A DNA stretch of 13,719 bases from Bacteroidales bacterium (GTDB lineage: Bacteria; Bacteroidota; Bacteroidia; Bacteroidales; GCA-2748055), in contig JAOZLK010000044.1 of NCBI GenBank assembly GCA_029934875.1, positions 1 through 13,719 of the forward strand, read 5' to 3'. Each line of letters begins with the position of its first letter. Position 1 is the stretch's first letter. The notes beneath the pieces were generated by a model. It did no database searches, was not told the origin of the DNA, and saw only the letters and a program-made list of their open reading frames with translations. A program made the translations under genes and the position numbers. This document shows positions 1 through 8,872 of this stretch, piece by piece.

Positions 1-1145
1 ATCTTGAATGTCTCCTTGACTATCGAATCCCCGGAAGCTTCCATTCCCTCCTGCTCCGAGAATTTCATGAATGAGGTTGTAATACTTTTATCATAAAGCA
101 GGTCTATTTCGTTATAGTATCTCCATTCCTCATAGGTCTTACCGAAGTATTCGCGTGATGTGCTATCGTGAAACAGGGTTATATCCAGTCTTGGATCAAA
201 ATTACCTTCAACATCCCTCTCCTTTTTAAAGGATTCAAGCACAAAAGCAGTCGGCGCGATATCTGAGTAGATTCCCACTCCACTCATTTCACGGATACCG
301 TAAGCCCTGTGAATCCCGTTTTCATCCTCTTCGCCCTGCGGTCCGTTTAAGGTGTAATTTACCAGGAAGATCGCTTCTTCATTTGCGGTGACACCATCGT
401 TAATCCAGTTTTCTGCGAAGTTCTCCAGCAAACGGTACTCTTCTGATCCTATGACTGCGGCGAATTGCTCCTGGGCCAGGTCATACTGATGATGCTGCAT
501 GTAAAACTTCCCCAGCTGGGCCTGGGCTGCACCCCTGGTGACCCGCCCGTACTGATCCAGGGGATACTCGGAGGCCAGGGGCAGGTCTTCGATAGCATCA
601 AAAAGTAAGCTTTCAGTCAGCGCCAGGATGGAGACACTGTCGGCCTGTGGAGCAAAATCGTCAGTGGCACCAAGCTCCTGATCGACATAGGCAATGTTGT
701 AACCAAACATTTGAATAAGGTTGTAATAAGCAGTGGCAACGAGGAATTTGGCTTCTGCGACCATGTTGTTGATGTTTTCACTATCGCCCACACCAGGTGC
801 CCTTTCGATGACCTGGTATGAGCGTGAGATCAACTTATACATATAATTCCACCAATAGAATTCCCAGGGTTCTTCAATGAACCTGGCCACATTGTATAAT
901 TCACCGCTTTTCCGGGTTACCGTGCCGATGTCAGACATGGTGAGGGCTGCCTGGTTATAACGGCCTCCTCCATAAAATTGTTCCTGCATCATGGCATATG
1001 CACCCATTAAACCTGTGTAGACATCATCTTCTGTCTGCCAGAAAGATTCAACGGTTGGTGTATTGGGGTTAAACTGGTCAAGTTCCATACAGGAGGCTAG
1101 TGCAAGGAAAGAAACTATAATTACAGACAGTTTTATTTTTTTCAT
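1..1145 (-). CDS. susD: SusD/RagB-family glycan-binding lipoprotein (3' end cut by window edge)
   Basis: This is the outer-membrane, surface-exposed glycan-binding partner of the SusC transporter. The reading frame is open from ATG at 1145 to the window edge, giving 381 residues; family members are usually about 450-650, so the C-terminal part is missing. The N-terminus MKKIKLSVIIVSFLALASC is a lipoprotein signal peptide with Cys19 as the lipidated residue. It is followed by the SusD-typical short acidic start (MELDQFNPNTPT) and an early 'SFWQTEDDVYTGLMGAYAMM' stretch. Helical TPR-like segments follow, including 'AEAKFLVATAYYNLIQMFG' and 'RVTRGAAQAQLGKFYM', which is the usual SusD motif pair. 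A later 'DPRLDITLF' also fits the family. The gene starts 17 bp after the SusC stop, so the two are almost certainly co-transcribed and form one complex. No strong Shine-Dalgarno is visible, which is normal in Bacteroidota. The family call is firm; the ligand is unknown. Confidence 0.93.
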   Translation of the reverse strand, partial: MKKIKLSVIIVSFLALASCMELDQFNPNTPTVESFWQTEDDVYTGLMGAYAMMQEQFYGGGRYNQAALTMSDIGTVTRKSGELYNVARFIEEPWEFYWWNYMYKLISRSYQVIERAPGVGDSENINNMVAEAKFLVATAYYNLIQMFGYNIAYVDQELGATDDFAPQADSVSILALTESLLFDAIEDLPLASEYPLDQYGRVTRGAAQAQLGKFYMQHHQYDLAQEQFAAVIGSEEYRLLENFAENWINDGVTANEEAIFLVNYTLNGPQGEEDENGIHRAYGIREMSGVGIYSDIAPTAFVLESFKKERDVEGNFDPRLDITLFHDSTSREYFGKTYEEWRYYNEIDLLYDKSITTSFMKFSEQEGMEASGDSIVKETFK

Positions 1146-1162
1146 AGCTCTTATGTTTAATG

Positions 1163-4100
1163 TTAGAAGGACATGTTAAGCCCCAAACTTAGGGTGCGCA
1201 GGTTGGGAAATCCTGCCGGGTCACTTCCCGGTGCAAACATTGGCCCAAAAAATTCCGGGTCCAGGCCTCTGTATTTGGTGAGTGTAAACAGGTTCTGACC
1301 GCTGAAAAATACTCTGAATGTATTGAGTTTTTTAATGGGTATATTATATCCGATCTGAAGATTCTTCAGACGGAAATAAGCACCGTTCTCCAGATACTGG
1401 GTACTTGGCAGTTTACTGAAATGGTTCCAACCAAACACGGCTCTTGGATCGGTTCCCTCGCCATCGTAATAGGGATTATAATCAGCCGGAAAATTAGAGT
1501 AGCTGTTGTTGATAAGTCGCTCATACATATTATTATACACATCCCACCTGGTTACACCCTGGAAGAACAGCATAAGATCAAAACCCTTGTAGGATGCATT
1601 GAAAGTAAATCCGTATTGGAAGGGATAGACATTTCCGACAGAGATCCTGTCATATTCATTTATAATACCATCCGGCACTCCTGCAAATTCCCCCTGCGGA
1701 TCGGAGCCATGGTCAACATACCTGGCATCACCGACGACGGGAATCTGATTATAAACTTTAAATCCCTCCGGAAAGGCATCGATGTCCTCCTGGGTGTATA
1801 TTCCTGTAAAATCCAGGAGGTACCACTGTCCTAGCGGCTGGCCTTCGAAGGATCTAGCCTTGACATAATTCAAATCATCCGTATCACTTATATAAGGCAG
1901 GTGAGTCAGTTCATTTATTTCAGTTTCCATGTATGTAAGGTTGGCTCCTATATCATAGGTGAAATCACCGTGCCTGTTTTTATACCTGAGAGCCAATTCG
2001 AAGCCGCTTCTTTTTACTCCGCCAGTATTCTCTATGATGGACGTTTGTTCGGCACCGACCGACGGTGGCAGCGGCCTGTTGGCGATAAGATCGGAAGTCT
2101 GCCCATTGAAATAATCCACAATGAGTTCGAGCCGTGAGTCAAAGAACCGGATATCAGTCCCAATGTTAATCTCAGCGAGCGTCTCCCACCGGAGGCCTCT
2201 GTTGGCCAGCTTCCCGCGTGTGGCTCCCAGGACTGAATTCCCGGCAGGTCCAAGGTTATAGTTGACACCACCAATCGATCTGAGTATCAATTCCGATTGG
2301 TAGACATAATCTTCACCGGTTGCATTTCCGACCACTCCGTATCCTGCTCTTATTTTGAAAAAGTCTATAACCGTTACCGAGGAGAAGAAATTCTCACTGG
2401 AAACAATCCAGCCTCCCGATACTGACGGGAAGGTACCCCAGCGCACCTCTTTCGCGAACCTGGATGAACCATCGCGCCTGATCATGAAATTTAAGAGGTA
2501 TTTTTCACCGAAGTCATAGGTCAGTCTTCCGAGGAAGGACTCAATGGCATAGGTACTTTCCTGTCCGGAGCTTTGATAGTTGTTTGCGGGCGCTGTCGAC
2601 GCATCGATTACCCAGTAATTCTTGCCCGGGAAAGTGTAACCTCCGCTGATGGTGGTAGAATGTCCCCGAGCATTAAACTGCTGGCCAACATAGGTAGCCA
2701 TAGCCGAAAAACTATGTCTGCCGAACGTTTTCTGATACTGCAGCTTATGTTCGAAAAACCAGGAATAGAATTCAGAATCATATTCGGTCAGGCCGGATTG
2801 CAAGGTTTCCAACCATGCGATCTGGCCCGTTTCGTGATAGGATTTAAAATGTGACTGCTCCAGGTCAATACTGGCATTCACTTCATACTCAAGGCCCGGT
2901 ATGATTTCGAAATTAAGAAATACATTCCCCAGTACATGATTCCCTGTCGTCTCATTGAATATCAGATCCGATAGGGCTTTGGGATTGGGTGCAAAGGTTC
3001 TGGCCCTTTTATCGTCCCCGTAACCGTAACCGCTCGGATTATTCTCATCGTAAACCGGTATGACGGGCAGAAATTCATAGACGGCTCCCAGTTCACCTTC
3101 AGGGTTTGATAGTTTGGTGCGCCCCACGGTAAGATTCTGCCCGATCTTCAGTTTTTTACCAAGCTTGATGTCGGAATTAATGCGGAAATTATACCGCTCG
3201 AATACGGGGTTCCCAACGACCCCTTCCTGACGGGCATTGCTGGCAGAAAAATACACGTTGCTGTTTTCAGATCCTTTTGAAATACTGAAGTTCAGATCCC
3301 TGATCGGGGCCGTTTGGGTCATAACATCCTGCCAGTCTGTATACCGGTTCGGATCGTACATGCCGGTGGCGGATGTATCTGCATACAGGTCAGGGGTCCC
3401 ATCTTCATAAAGGGCCCTGTTGATTCTGGCCCACTGTTCCGTATTTGCAAGTTCTATCTGGTCGGGTATCTGTTGGAGACCAAACCTGGCACTGAAGTTG
3501 ATCACCGGTTTCCCCATTTTTGCTTTCTTGGTGGTTATGATTATCACCCCGTTCGCAGCCCGGGATCCGTAGATGGCCGTCGAAGATGCATCCTTCAGCA
3601 CCGTCACCGATTCAATATCATTTGGATTGAGGAAACGGTTGTCATCGGTCAAAACACCATCGATGACAAAAAGAGGATTATTTGCCTCACCGGGATCCCC
3701 GGATGTGCCAACGAAAACGTTACCACGAATTTTTATCTGTCCGATTGAACCCGGTCTGCCATCTGTAACGACCGCAACACCAGGCACCAGGCCCTGCAGG
3801 CGGTTGGTAACATTGAAGGATTCGCTTTTATTCATTACCTCTACATCTGCAACAGATATGGCACCCGTAATATCTCTTTTTTCCTGGGTCCCGTATCCGA
3901 CAACAACAACCTGATCCAGGGAAAGGAATTCAGGAGTCATTTGCACGTTAATTTCGGTAAGGTTACCCACTTTTATTTCCTGGGTAGCATAACCCACGTA
4001 AGTGAATACCAGCACCGACTCGGCATCCTGAACCTCCAGGGAATAATTACCGTTTTCATCAGTTATGGTTCCCGTGGAAGCCCCTCTAATGGCGACAGTT

Positions 4101-4252
4101 GTACCCGGCAATCCTGCGTTGTTCTCATCGCTGACTTTTCCACTGATACTGACCTGCCCGAAGGCTGTTTGTAATTGCAGGCCTGCAACCAGGATCAAAA
4201 TGAAAGTCAGAATGAAATACCGGGGTAGCTTGAAAGGGATCAAATTGTCCAT
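1163..4252 (-). CDS. susC: SusC/RagA-family TonB-dependent outer-membrane transporter
   Basis: This is a 1029-residue TonB-dependent transporter that imports oligosaccharides across the outer membrane together with its SusD lid. In order, it has a signal peptide (about 1-33, cleavage near AFG-Q), a carboxypeptidase-regulatory-like beta-sandwich (about 34-106), and a TonB-box-like 'VVVVGYGTQEKRDITGAI' (about 115-132). The plug follows to about 245 and carries the SusC signature 'STAIYGSRAANGVIIITTKK' at 224-243. The rest is a 22-strand-type barrel ending in an aromatic residue (final residues LGLNMSF), as outer-membrane assembly requires. The length is typical. There is no sigma/anti-sigma N-terminal extension, which agrees with control by the neighbouring HTCS instead. 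It lies 137 bp downstream of the HTCS gene and 17 bp upstream of susD on the same strand. Specificity cannot be read from the sequence; a fucosylated or L-galactosylated glycan is inferred only from the nearby GH95. Confidence 0.97.
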   Translation of the reverse strand: MDNLIPFKLPRYFILTFILILVAGLQLQTAFGQVSISGKVSDENNAGLPGTTVAIRGASTGTITDENGNYSLEVQDAESVLVFTYVGYATQEIKVGNLTEINVQMTPEFLSLDQVVVVGYGTQEKRDITGAISVADVEVMNKSESFNVTNRLQGLVPGVAVVTDGRPGSIGQIKIRGNVFVGTSGDPGEANNPLFVIDGVLTDDNRFLNPNDIESVTVLKDASSTAIYGSRAANGVIIITTKKAKMGKPVINFSARFGLQQIPDQIELANTEQWARINRALYEDGTPDLYADTSATGMYDPNRYTDWQDVMTQTAPIRDLNFSISKGSENSNVYFSASNARQEGVVGNPVFERYNFRINSDIKLGKKLKIGQNLTVGRTKLSNPEGELGAVYEFLPVIPVYDENNPSGYGYGDDKRARTFAPNPKALSDLIFNETTGNHVLGNVFLNFEIIPGLEYEVNASIDLEQSHFKSYHETGQIAWLETLQSGLTEYDSEFYSWFFEHKLQYQKTFGRHSFSAMATYVGQQFNARGHSTTISGGYTFPGKNYWVIDASTAPANNYQSSGQESTYAIESFLGRLTYDFGEKYLLNFMIRRDGSSRFAKEVRWGTFPSVSGGWIVSSENFFSSVTVIDFFKIRAGYGVVGNATGEDYVYQSELILRSIGGVNYNLGPAGNSVLGATRGKLANRGLRWETLAEINIGTDIRFFDSRLELIVDYFNGQTSDLIANRPLPPSVGAEQTSIIENTGGVKRSGFELALRYKNRHGDFTYDIGANLTYMETEINELTHLPYISDTDDLNYVKARSFEGQPLGQWYLLDFTGIYTQEDIDAFPEGFKVYNQIPVVGDARYVDHGSDPQGEFAGVPDGIINEYDRISVGNVYPFQYGFTFNASYKGFDLMLFFQGVTRWDVYNNMYERLINNSYSNFPADYNPYYDGEGTDPRAVFGWNHFSKLPSTQYLENGAYFRLKNLQIGYNIPIKKLNTFRVFFSGQNLFTLTKYRGLDPEFFGPMFAPGSDPAGFPNLRTLSLGLNMSF

Positions 4253-4275
4253 TGTTTAGCTGGTTTTAGTTAGTT

Positions 4276-4283
4276 CAAGGTTA
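4276..4283 (-). promoter_or_regulatory. Possible -7 promoter element upstream of susC
   Basis: Read on the minus strand this is TAACCTTG, one mismatch from the Bacteroidota -7 consensus TAnnTTTG. It lies about 23 bp before the susC ATG, which would give a short leader. No convincing TTTG element sits at the right distance upstream. That is compatible with an activator-dependent promoter but also with chance. A similar ACCTTGA lies upstream of the GH95 gene at 11308-11314. Confidence 0.22.
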
Positions 4284-4328
4284 AAAGAGTGATAAGCACA
4301 ATTTAAGGGAATAAACTGCCAGGCTGAG

Positions 4329-4360
4329 AGTAAAATCTTCCTGAAAACAAGGAAAATCTT
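4329..4360 (-). promoter_or_regulatory. Candidate HTCS operator: 11-bp direct repeat with 21-bp period
   Basis: On the plus strand AGTAAAATCTT (4329-4339) recurs as AGGAAAATCTT (4350-4360). The copies match at 10 of 11 bases and start exactly 21 bp apart, so both lie on the same face of the helix two turns apart. AraC-family output domains bind as two such half-sites. The repeat sits 77-108 bp upstream of the susC ATG, in the gap after the regulator gene and in front of the transporter it is expected to activate. A short inverted repeat (TTCCT, 7-base loop, AGGAA) lies between the copies. Function is inferred from position and geometry only. Confidence 0.4.
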
Positions 4361-4389
4361 AGGAAAGAGCGAACAATGTCAAAGACCGA

Positions 4390-7300
4390 CTATGCATGGT
4401 ACTGCCTTTGACTTACCAGTGTCGATTCGCCGGTAAACTTTGAGGGAACCACCCCGAAATGCTTCTTAAAGGATTTACTGAAATAGTTTGGGTCCAGGTA
4501 ACCGACTTCCATACTTATTTCTGAAAGGTTCAATTCTCCTTTCAAAATGAGCTCAGCCGCTTTCTTGAGTCGCATGGAGGAAATAAAATCGTTGATGGTT
4601 TTACCCGTCAGGCTTTTCAGCTTTTCATAAAGTATGCTTTTGCTCATCCCTACCTCCCTGGAAAATAGCGTTACATCCAGATCTGGATTTGACAGGTGTC
4701 TTTCAGCTACCTCCTTTACCCTGTTCAGCAGCTTAATATCCACCGAATTTGAGGTGAGTTCTCCCGGATTAAACACCAGCTGTTTGTTAAATCGCTCCCA
4801 TAATCTTTCTCTGAGAAGGATCAAATTGTTGATTTTTTCAATCAGGACCTGGGGATTAAAGGGTTTGGTGATATAGTCGTCAGCACCTGATTTGAGACCG
4901 GAGATCTGGGACTCAATGTCCGTCTTTGCGGTTAACAGGATGACGGGTATGTGTGATGAGTTGAGATTTTCTTTCACATTCTTGCTGAATTCCATACCAT
5001 CCATTTCCGGCATCATCACATCGCTGATGATCAGCGAAATGCTATTGTCCTTGAGGATCTCCAGGGCTGCTTTTCCGTTATCTGAAGTATGAATACGGTA
5101 GTTTTCTATCAAGATGTCTTTAATGAAATCCCTCATTTCCGTATTATCCTCCACAACCAGAACCTCTGGTCGGTTCTTGGTCTCTTCCGTTGTTGGAGGT
5201 GGATCATCCATTTGATTTTCCAGGGTGCTGATATCCAAAAGGAGATCTTCAGCGTGGGAAAAAGGTTTGTCAAGGACTAATTCTCCGGGCAGTAGTTCGT
5301 TTTTGGAGAAATATTCTTTGCCCAGGGGCAGACTAATGGTGAAATTGGTTCCGCTCTCGGGATCCTCCTCAGAGGCCACTTTGCTGTCCACTGAAATACT
5401 TCCTTTATGCAGTTCAACAAGTTCCTTGGTTACAGCCAGACCTATTCCGGCGCTGGCTACATCCAGGTTGCTGAATTCAAAGGCACTGTAGTATCGTTCG
5501 AAAATGTGTTTCACCTTGTTCTTGGAGATACCGATTCCGGAATCCGAAACCAGGATATGAAGCCTGGACCGGTGATCGATTGTATCTTCTGCCAGACTCA
5601 GCGTAATGGCAATTTTCCCGCCCTCCGGTGTATACTTAAATGCGTTTGACAACAGATTCGAGATGATTTTTTCAATTTTGTCTGCATCATACCACATCTT
5701 TAATTCGCCAATCTGGCTATTGAGCTCATAATCAATTTGTTTCTGTGTGGCAAGATTGGAAAATAGCAAAAAAGTTTCCTTCAGAAAAGGGACAATATTT
5801 CCTTCGCTAACAGCCAGTTTCATATGCTCTGTTTCCAATTTCCGGAAGTCGAGTAACTGGTTGATCAATTTCAGTAACCTGCTGGTATTCCTGTGCATCA
5901 AATCCAGCTGACCCTTTACATATTTGGACAGCTTTCCATTGGAGAGGATGTTGTCAATGGGACCCTGTATCAATGTAAGGGGGGTTCGCAGTTCATGAGA
6001 GATGTTTGTGAAAAATTTAAGTTTGGCCTGGTTAGCAATCCTGACTTTCTTATTCAGTTCCTCAAGCTCGGATTTCTGTTTCACCAGCCGTGCATTGATA
6101 ACTTTTAATTCTTCAGTCTGGTCCTCCAGAACCCTTTTATTCTCTTCCAGCTGCTCATTCTTGAGTTCAATTTCCCGGGTCCTCTGTTTTACCTGGGATG
6201 CAAGTTTCAGTTTCTGACGCTGCATCTGATACATGCGCGCATAAAAGAAAAGGATGAATGAACCGATGATAAATACCGAACCCAAAATCCTGAACCACCA
6301 GGTTTGCCAGTAGGGCGGCCTGATCCGGATACCCATTGAAACTTCCTGGTCATTCCAGTAGCTCTCATTATTGGCAGCCCTAATCTTCAGTACGTAATCT
6401 CCTCCCGTTATATTTGTGAATGTTGCAACCCTTTTATTTTCCAAATAAATCCAGTCATCGTCAAATCCTTCAAGCATATATTCATACGAATTCTTTTTCG
6501 GATCAGCGTAGCCCAATGCAATGAAATCCAATGAAAACACCTTGTCCCTATAAGACAGTTCAATGTTCTCAGTTACAGATATAGATTGAGATAAGATGCT
6601 TCTGTCCCCATAATTACCGATGGGTACTGACTGGTTGAAGATCTTGAGATCGGTAAACAAAACAGGTGGACGGTGCCTGTTGCCGGGAAAATCTTCTGGA
6701 TAAAAACGGGTAATCCCGTTGCTGCTCCCAAGCAGGATCGCTCCGCTTGATAGTATTGTCGCGCACAGGTAGGAATAATGGTTGTTGGTATAACAACCAA
6801 TGGAATTGGAAGCAATTCCATCCAGGGTAAAATAATTGATAAACATGCTGTTTGGCTTAGTTCCACCATGGGTGGAATCCTGAGAACTGTTAAGCTTAGA
6901 CAAGCCATTATTTGTAGCAAACCATAAGTTTTCCTGTTCATCTTCGAGGATCCTAAATACGATTTCATCATTCAGCCCGTCTTCCAGCGTAAAAGATTCA
7001 AAACGCAGTTCATCACCAGATCTATAATTTCTGATATTGGTTTTATTGATGCCTTCATTAGTCGCAATCCACAAGTTCTCGTTTCTGTCAATGTGGGCAT
7101 CCCATAAAATGTTGCTGTTCAGGCTGTAAGGATCATTAATGTTATAATTGTAATAATGGAATGTCTGCAAATCCGGGTGGAACACAATAAGCCTGCCGGT
7201 GTTCCCTGTAATCCAGAAGTTCCCTTGGCTGTCTTCCCTGACCGAAGAGGCATACTGGATCTGTGACGAAGCTTCATTTCTTATCAACTCCATGGCCTCG

Positions 7301-8811
7301 TAGTCCACCTGGAATAATCCCTGATCGATCAGCCACAGGCGATTCTTGCTATCCTCGAAGAAGAGTAAGGGAGGATTGAAAGGATTATCGTTATCCTGGA
7401 CATGCTCTTTAAAATCAATAATTTCGAATCCGTTTGAGGAAACGCTTTTAAACAGTATTTCGCCTGCTTCGTTTTCACACCAGACATTTCCTCTTGAGTC
7501 ACAGAAAATGTTGTTGATGAATTCATCCTCCAGAAAGGAAGTGATTTCTTCGCGGGAAAGGTCCCATTTATTTACGCCCCCATCTGTACTGATCCAGACT
7601 TCATTTCTATGGGATTCGCTAATCCCGGTGATCCTGTTACTGATCAACGAATTCTCCGTATGAGTATCTATATGTCGGAAATTCTTGATATTATAATACC
7701 TGGCATGGTCGACGCCTCCTCCGTCATGACCCACCCAGAGAATCTCATGGTCATTCAGATAGACACTGGAGATATAGTTATTGGATAAGCTGTATTTATC
7801 TGTGGGGTTATGGGTAGTTTGCTGAATCAGGTCATGATCTGAATCATAGAACAAAATCCCCGATTCAGAGGCGAACCATAGATTGTTGTCTGCATCTTCG
7901 AAGATATCTTTAACAAAGATATGCTGAAATCTGGGATGGAAGGTGCCGGAAATATGATGAAAGAAACCCAGCTGATTCTGATTGGTATTGAACCAGATCC
8001 TTTTCTCAGAATCCCTGTAAACAAATATATCGTGAATTTCTTCCTTTATTTTGAGGTTGTACAATTCCTTGATTTCCGCGCAACTGAACAGGACCTTATG
8101 AGTAAGCTCCGGCAGACTTATTTCCACGAGGCCAATCTCAGGATCAAAACCCACCAATTTGTCATTTTGATCGAGAAAATAGTGTTCTGCCTGAATCGGG
8201 AATGGTTGAGGGATTTCATTCTCAGGATGAGGAATAGATTCAATCCTCCCGAGTGCTTCATTCAGCCCGTGGTATACTTCAAACTGTTTTGTGAGATCAT
8301 TGTAAATGAATTTCTCCCAGAGTGTAATCAACAGGGTGTAGTTGTCATTACTGAGAAAATAGGCCTTCTCCAGGTCGTCAATCTCGTCAATCAAATCAAG
8401 CTTGAATATTACACGGAACTTCTCAGTTTTCAGATTGAACGCACTTATAATGGTGGGGTACGCGCTAGCTATAAACAATTCATCACCCTTGACACAGAGA
8501 CTCTGTATTTCATCATTGGGAAGGGAAGTGGAATCCAGAGCATCATTCCTGAATACGGTATAATTCATACCATCGTATTTTGTCAAGCCGTTTTCGGTGG
8601 CAAACCACATAAAGCCATAAGGATCCTGGATGATGTCAAGAACCGTATTCTCTGATAATCCCTGTTCCGTACTGATATTGGTGAATTTCAAAACACGCTG
8701 CTGGGCATTCCCCTGGAGATGTAAAGTGATACATGTCCAGATACAAAGAACTCTTAGGATCCAAACCTGATAGATTCGGGTATAGCATCCATATGTTCGA
8801 AAATCCTGCAT
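4390..8811 (-). CDS. Hybrid two-component system (HTCS) regulator: sensor, histidine kinase, receiver and AraC output in one chain
   Basis: This 1473-residue inner-membrane regulator senses a glycan fragment in the periplasm and activates its PUL. It has an N-terminal signal/anchor (about 16-37) and a beta-propeller of Reg_prop repeats (about 43-715; for example 'FMWFATENGLTKYDG' at 67-81 and 'ENLWFATNNGLSKL' at 627-640). A Y_Y_Y domain (about 750-832), a membrane helix (about 839-858) and a coiled coil (about 862-928) follow. The HisKA domain has the phospho-acceptor His939 in 'NISHELRTP'. The ATPase domain has its N box at Asn1056 and the G boxes DSGIG (1090-1094) and AGIGLA (1121-1126). 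The receiver has acidic pair Glu1221/Asp1222, phospho-acceptor Asp1264, Thr1294 and Lys1316. The C-terminal AraC domain has two helix-turn-helices (about 1379-1401 and 1428-1450). All catalytic residues are present. The ATG at 8811 is the only plausible start: there is no ATG, GTG or TTG before the first propeller repeat, and a stop lies just upstream. Confidence 0.97.
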   Translation of the reverse strand: MQDFRTYGCYTRIYQVWILRVLCIWTCITLHLQGNAQQRVLKFTNISTEQGLSENTVLDIIQDPYGFMWFATENGLTKYDGMNYTVFRNDALDSTSLPNDEIQSLCVKGDELFIASAYPTIISAFNLKTEKFRVIFKLDLIDEIDDLEKAYFLSNDNYTLLITLWEKFIYNDLTKQFEVYHGLNEALGRIESIPHPENEIPQPFPIQAEHYFLDQNDKLVGFDPEIGLVEISLPELTHKVLFSCAEIKELYNLKIKEEIHDIFVYRDSEKRIWFNTNQNQLGFFHHISGTFHPRFQHIFVKDIFEDADNNLWFASESGILFYDSDHDLIQQTTHNPTDKYSLSNNYISSVYLNDHEILWVGHDGGGVDHARYYNIKNFRHIDTHTENSLISNRITGISESHRNEVWISTDGGVNKWDLSREEITSFLEDEFINNIFCDSRGNVWCENEAGEILFKSVSSNGFEIIDFKEHVQDNDNPFNPPLLFFEDSKNRLWLIDQGLFQVDYEAMELIRNEASSQIQYASSVREDSQGNFWITGNTGRLIVFHPDLQTFHYYNYNINDPYSLNSNILWDAHIDRNENLWIATNEGINKTNIRNYRSGDELRFESFTLEDGLNDEIVFRILEDEQENLWFATNNGLSKLNSSQDSTHGGTKPNSMFINYFTLDGIASNSIGCYTNNHYSYLCATILSSGAILLGSSNGITRFYPEDFPGNRHRPPVLFTDLKIFNQSVPIGNYGDRSILSQSISVTENIELSYRDKVFSLDFIALGYADPKKNSYEYMLEGFDDDWIYLENKRVATFTNITGGDYVLKIRAANNESYWNDQEVSMGIRIRPPYWQTWWFRILGSVFIIGSFILFFYARMYQMQRQKLKLASQVKQRTREIELKNEQLEENKRVLEDQTEELKVINARLVKQKSELEELNKKVRIANQAKLKFFTNISHELRTPLTLIQGPIDNILSNGKLSKYVKGQLDLMHRNTSRLLKLINQLLDFRKLETEHMKLAVSEGNIVPFLKETFLLFSNLATQKQIDYELNSQIGELKMWYDADKIEKIISNLLSNAFKYTPEGGKIAITLSLAEDTIDHRSRLHILVSDSGIGISKNKVKHIFERYYSAFEFSNLDVASAGIGLAVTKELVELHKGSISVDSKVASEEDPESGTNFTISLPLGKEYFSKNELLPGELVLDKPFSHAEDLLLDISTLENQMDDPPPTTEETKNRPEVLVVEDNTEMRDFIKDILIENYRIHTSDNGKAALEILKDNSISLIISDVMMPEMDGMEFSKNVKENLNSSHIPVILLTAKTDIESQISGLKSGADDYITKPFNPQVLIEKINNLILLRERLWERFNKQLVFNPGELTSNSVDIKLLNRVKEVAERHLSNPDLDVTLFSREVGMSKSILYEKLKSLTGKTINDFISSMRLKKAAELILKGELNLSEISMEVGYLDPNYFSKSFKKHFGVVPSKFTGESTLVSQRQYHA

Positions 8812-8812
8812 G

Positions 8813-8817
8813 CTCCT
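8813..8817 (-). promoter_or_regulatory. Oddly placed AGGAG upstream of the HTCS start
   Basis: On the minus strand AGGAG ends only one base before the HTCS ATG. That is too close for a normal Shine-Dalgarno, where 5-9 bases are usual. No other usable start codon is available downstream before the first domain. The match may therefore be chance, or translation may be weak, as is common for regulators. Confidence 0.2.
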
Positions 8818-8872
8818 GATTAATCAATTTACCCGTTTAAATGTATGCAATTTTTTCCTCATGGATTTATTG

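Noticed and set aside
1421..1834. Plus-strand frame of 137 codons opposite SusC, and similar frames at 3314-3748 and 3573-3914
   Set aside because: All are antisense shadows of the SusC gene, which has complete family motifs over these bases.
6573..6971. Minus-strand frame of 132 codons overlapping the HTCS in another frame
   Set aside because: It is out of frame with the HTCS, whose propeller repeats run uninterrupted through this segment, so it does not indicate a frameshift.
7921..8655. Open frame of 244 codons on the plus strand opposite the HTCS gene
   Set aside because: It lies fully inside the well-supported HTCS propeller coding region, shows no recognisable domain, and has no promoter or ribosome site; it is a shadow of the minus-strand gene.
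8812..8872. Possible promoter for the HTCS (TAAATTG-like element)
   Set aside because: The match is partial, no spaced TTTG element is present, and the region is only 61 bp of A/T-rich sequence; not strong enough to annotate.
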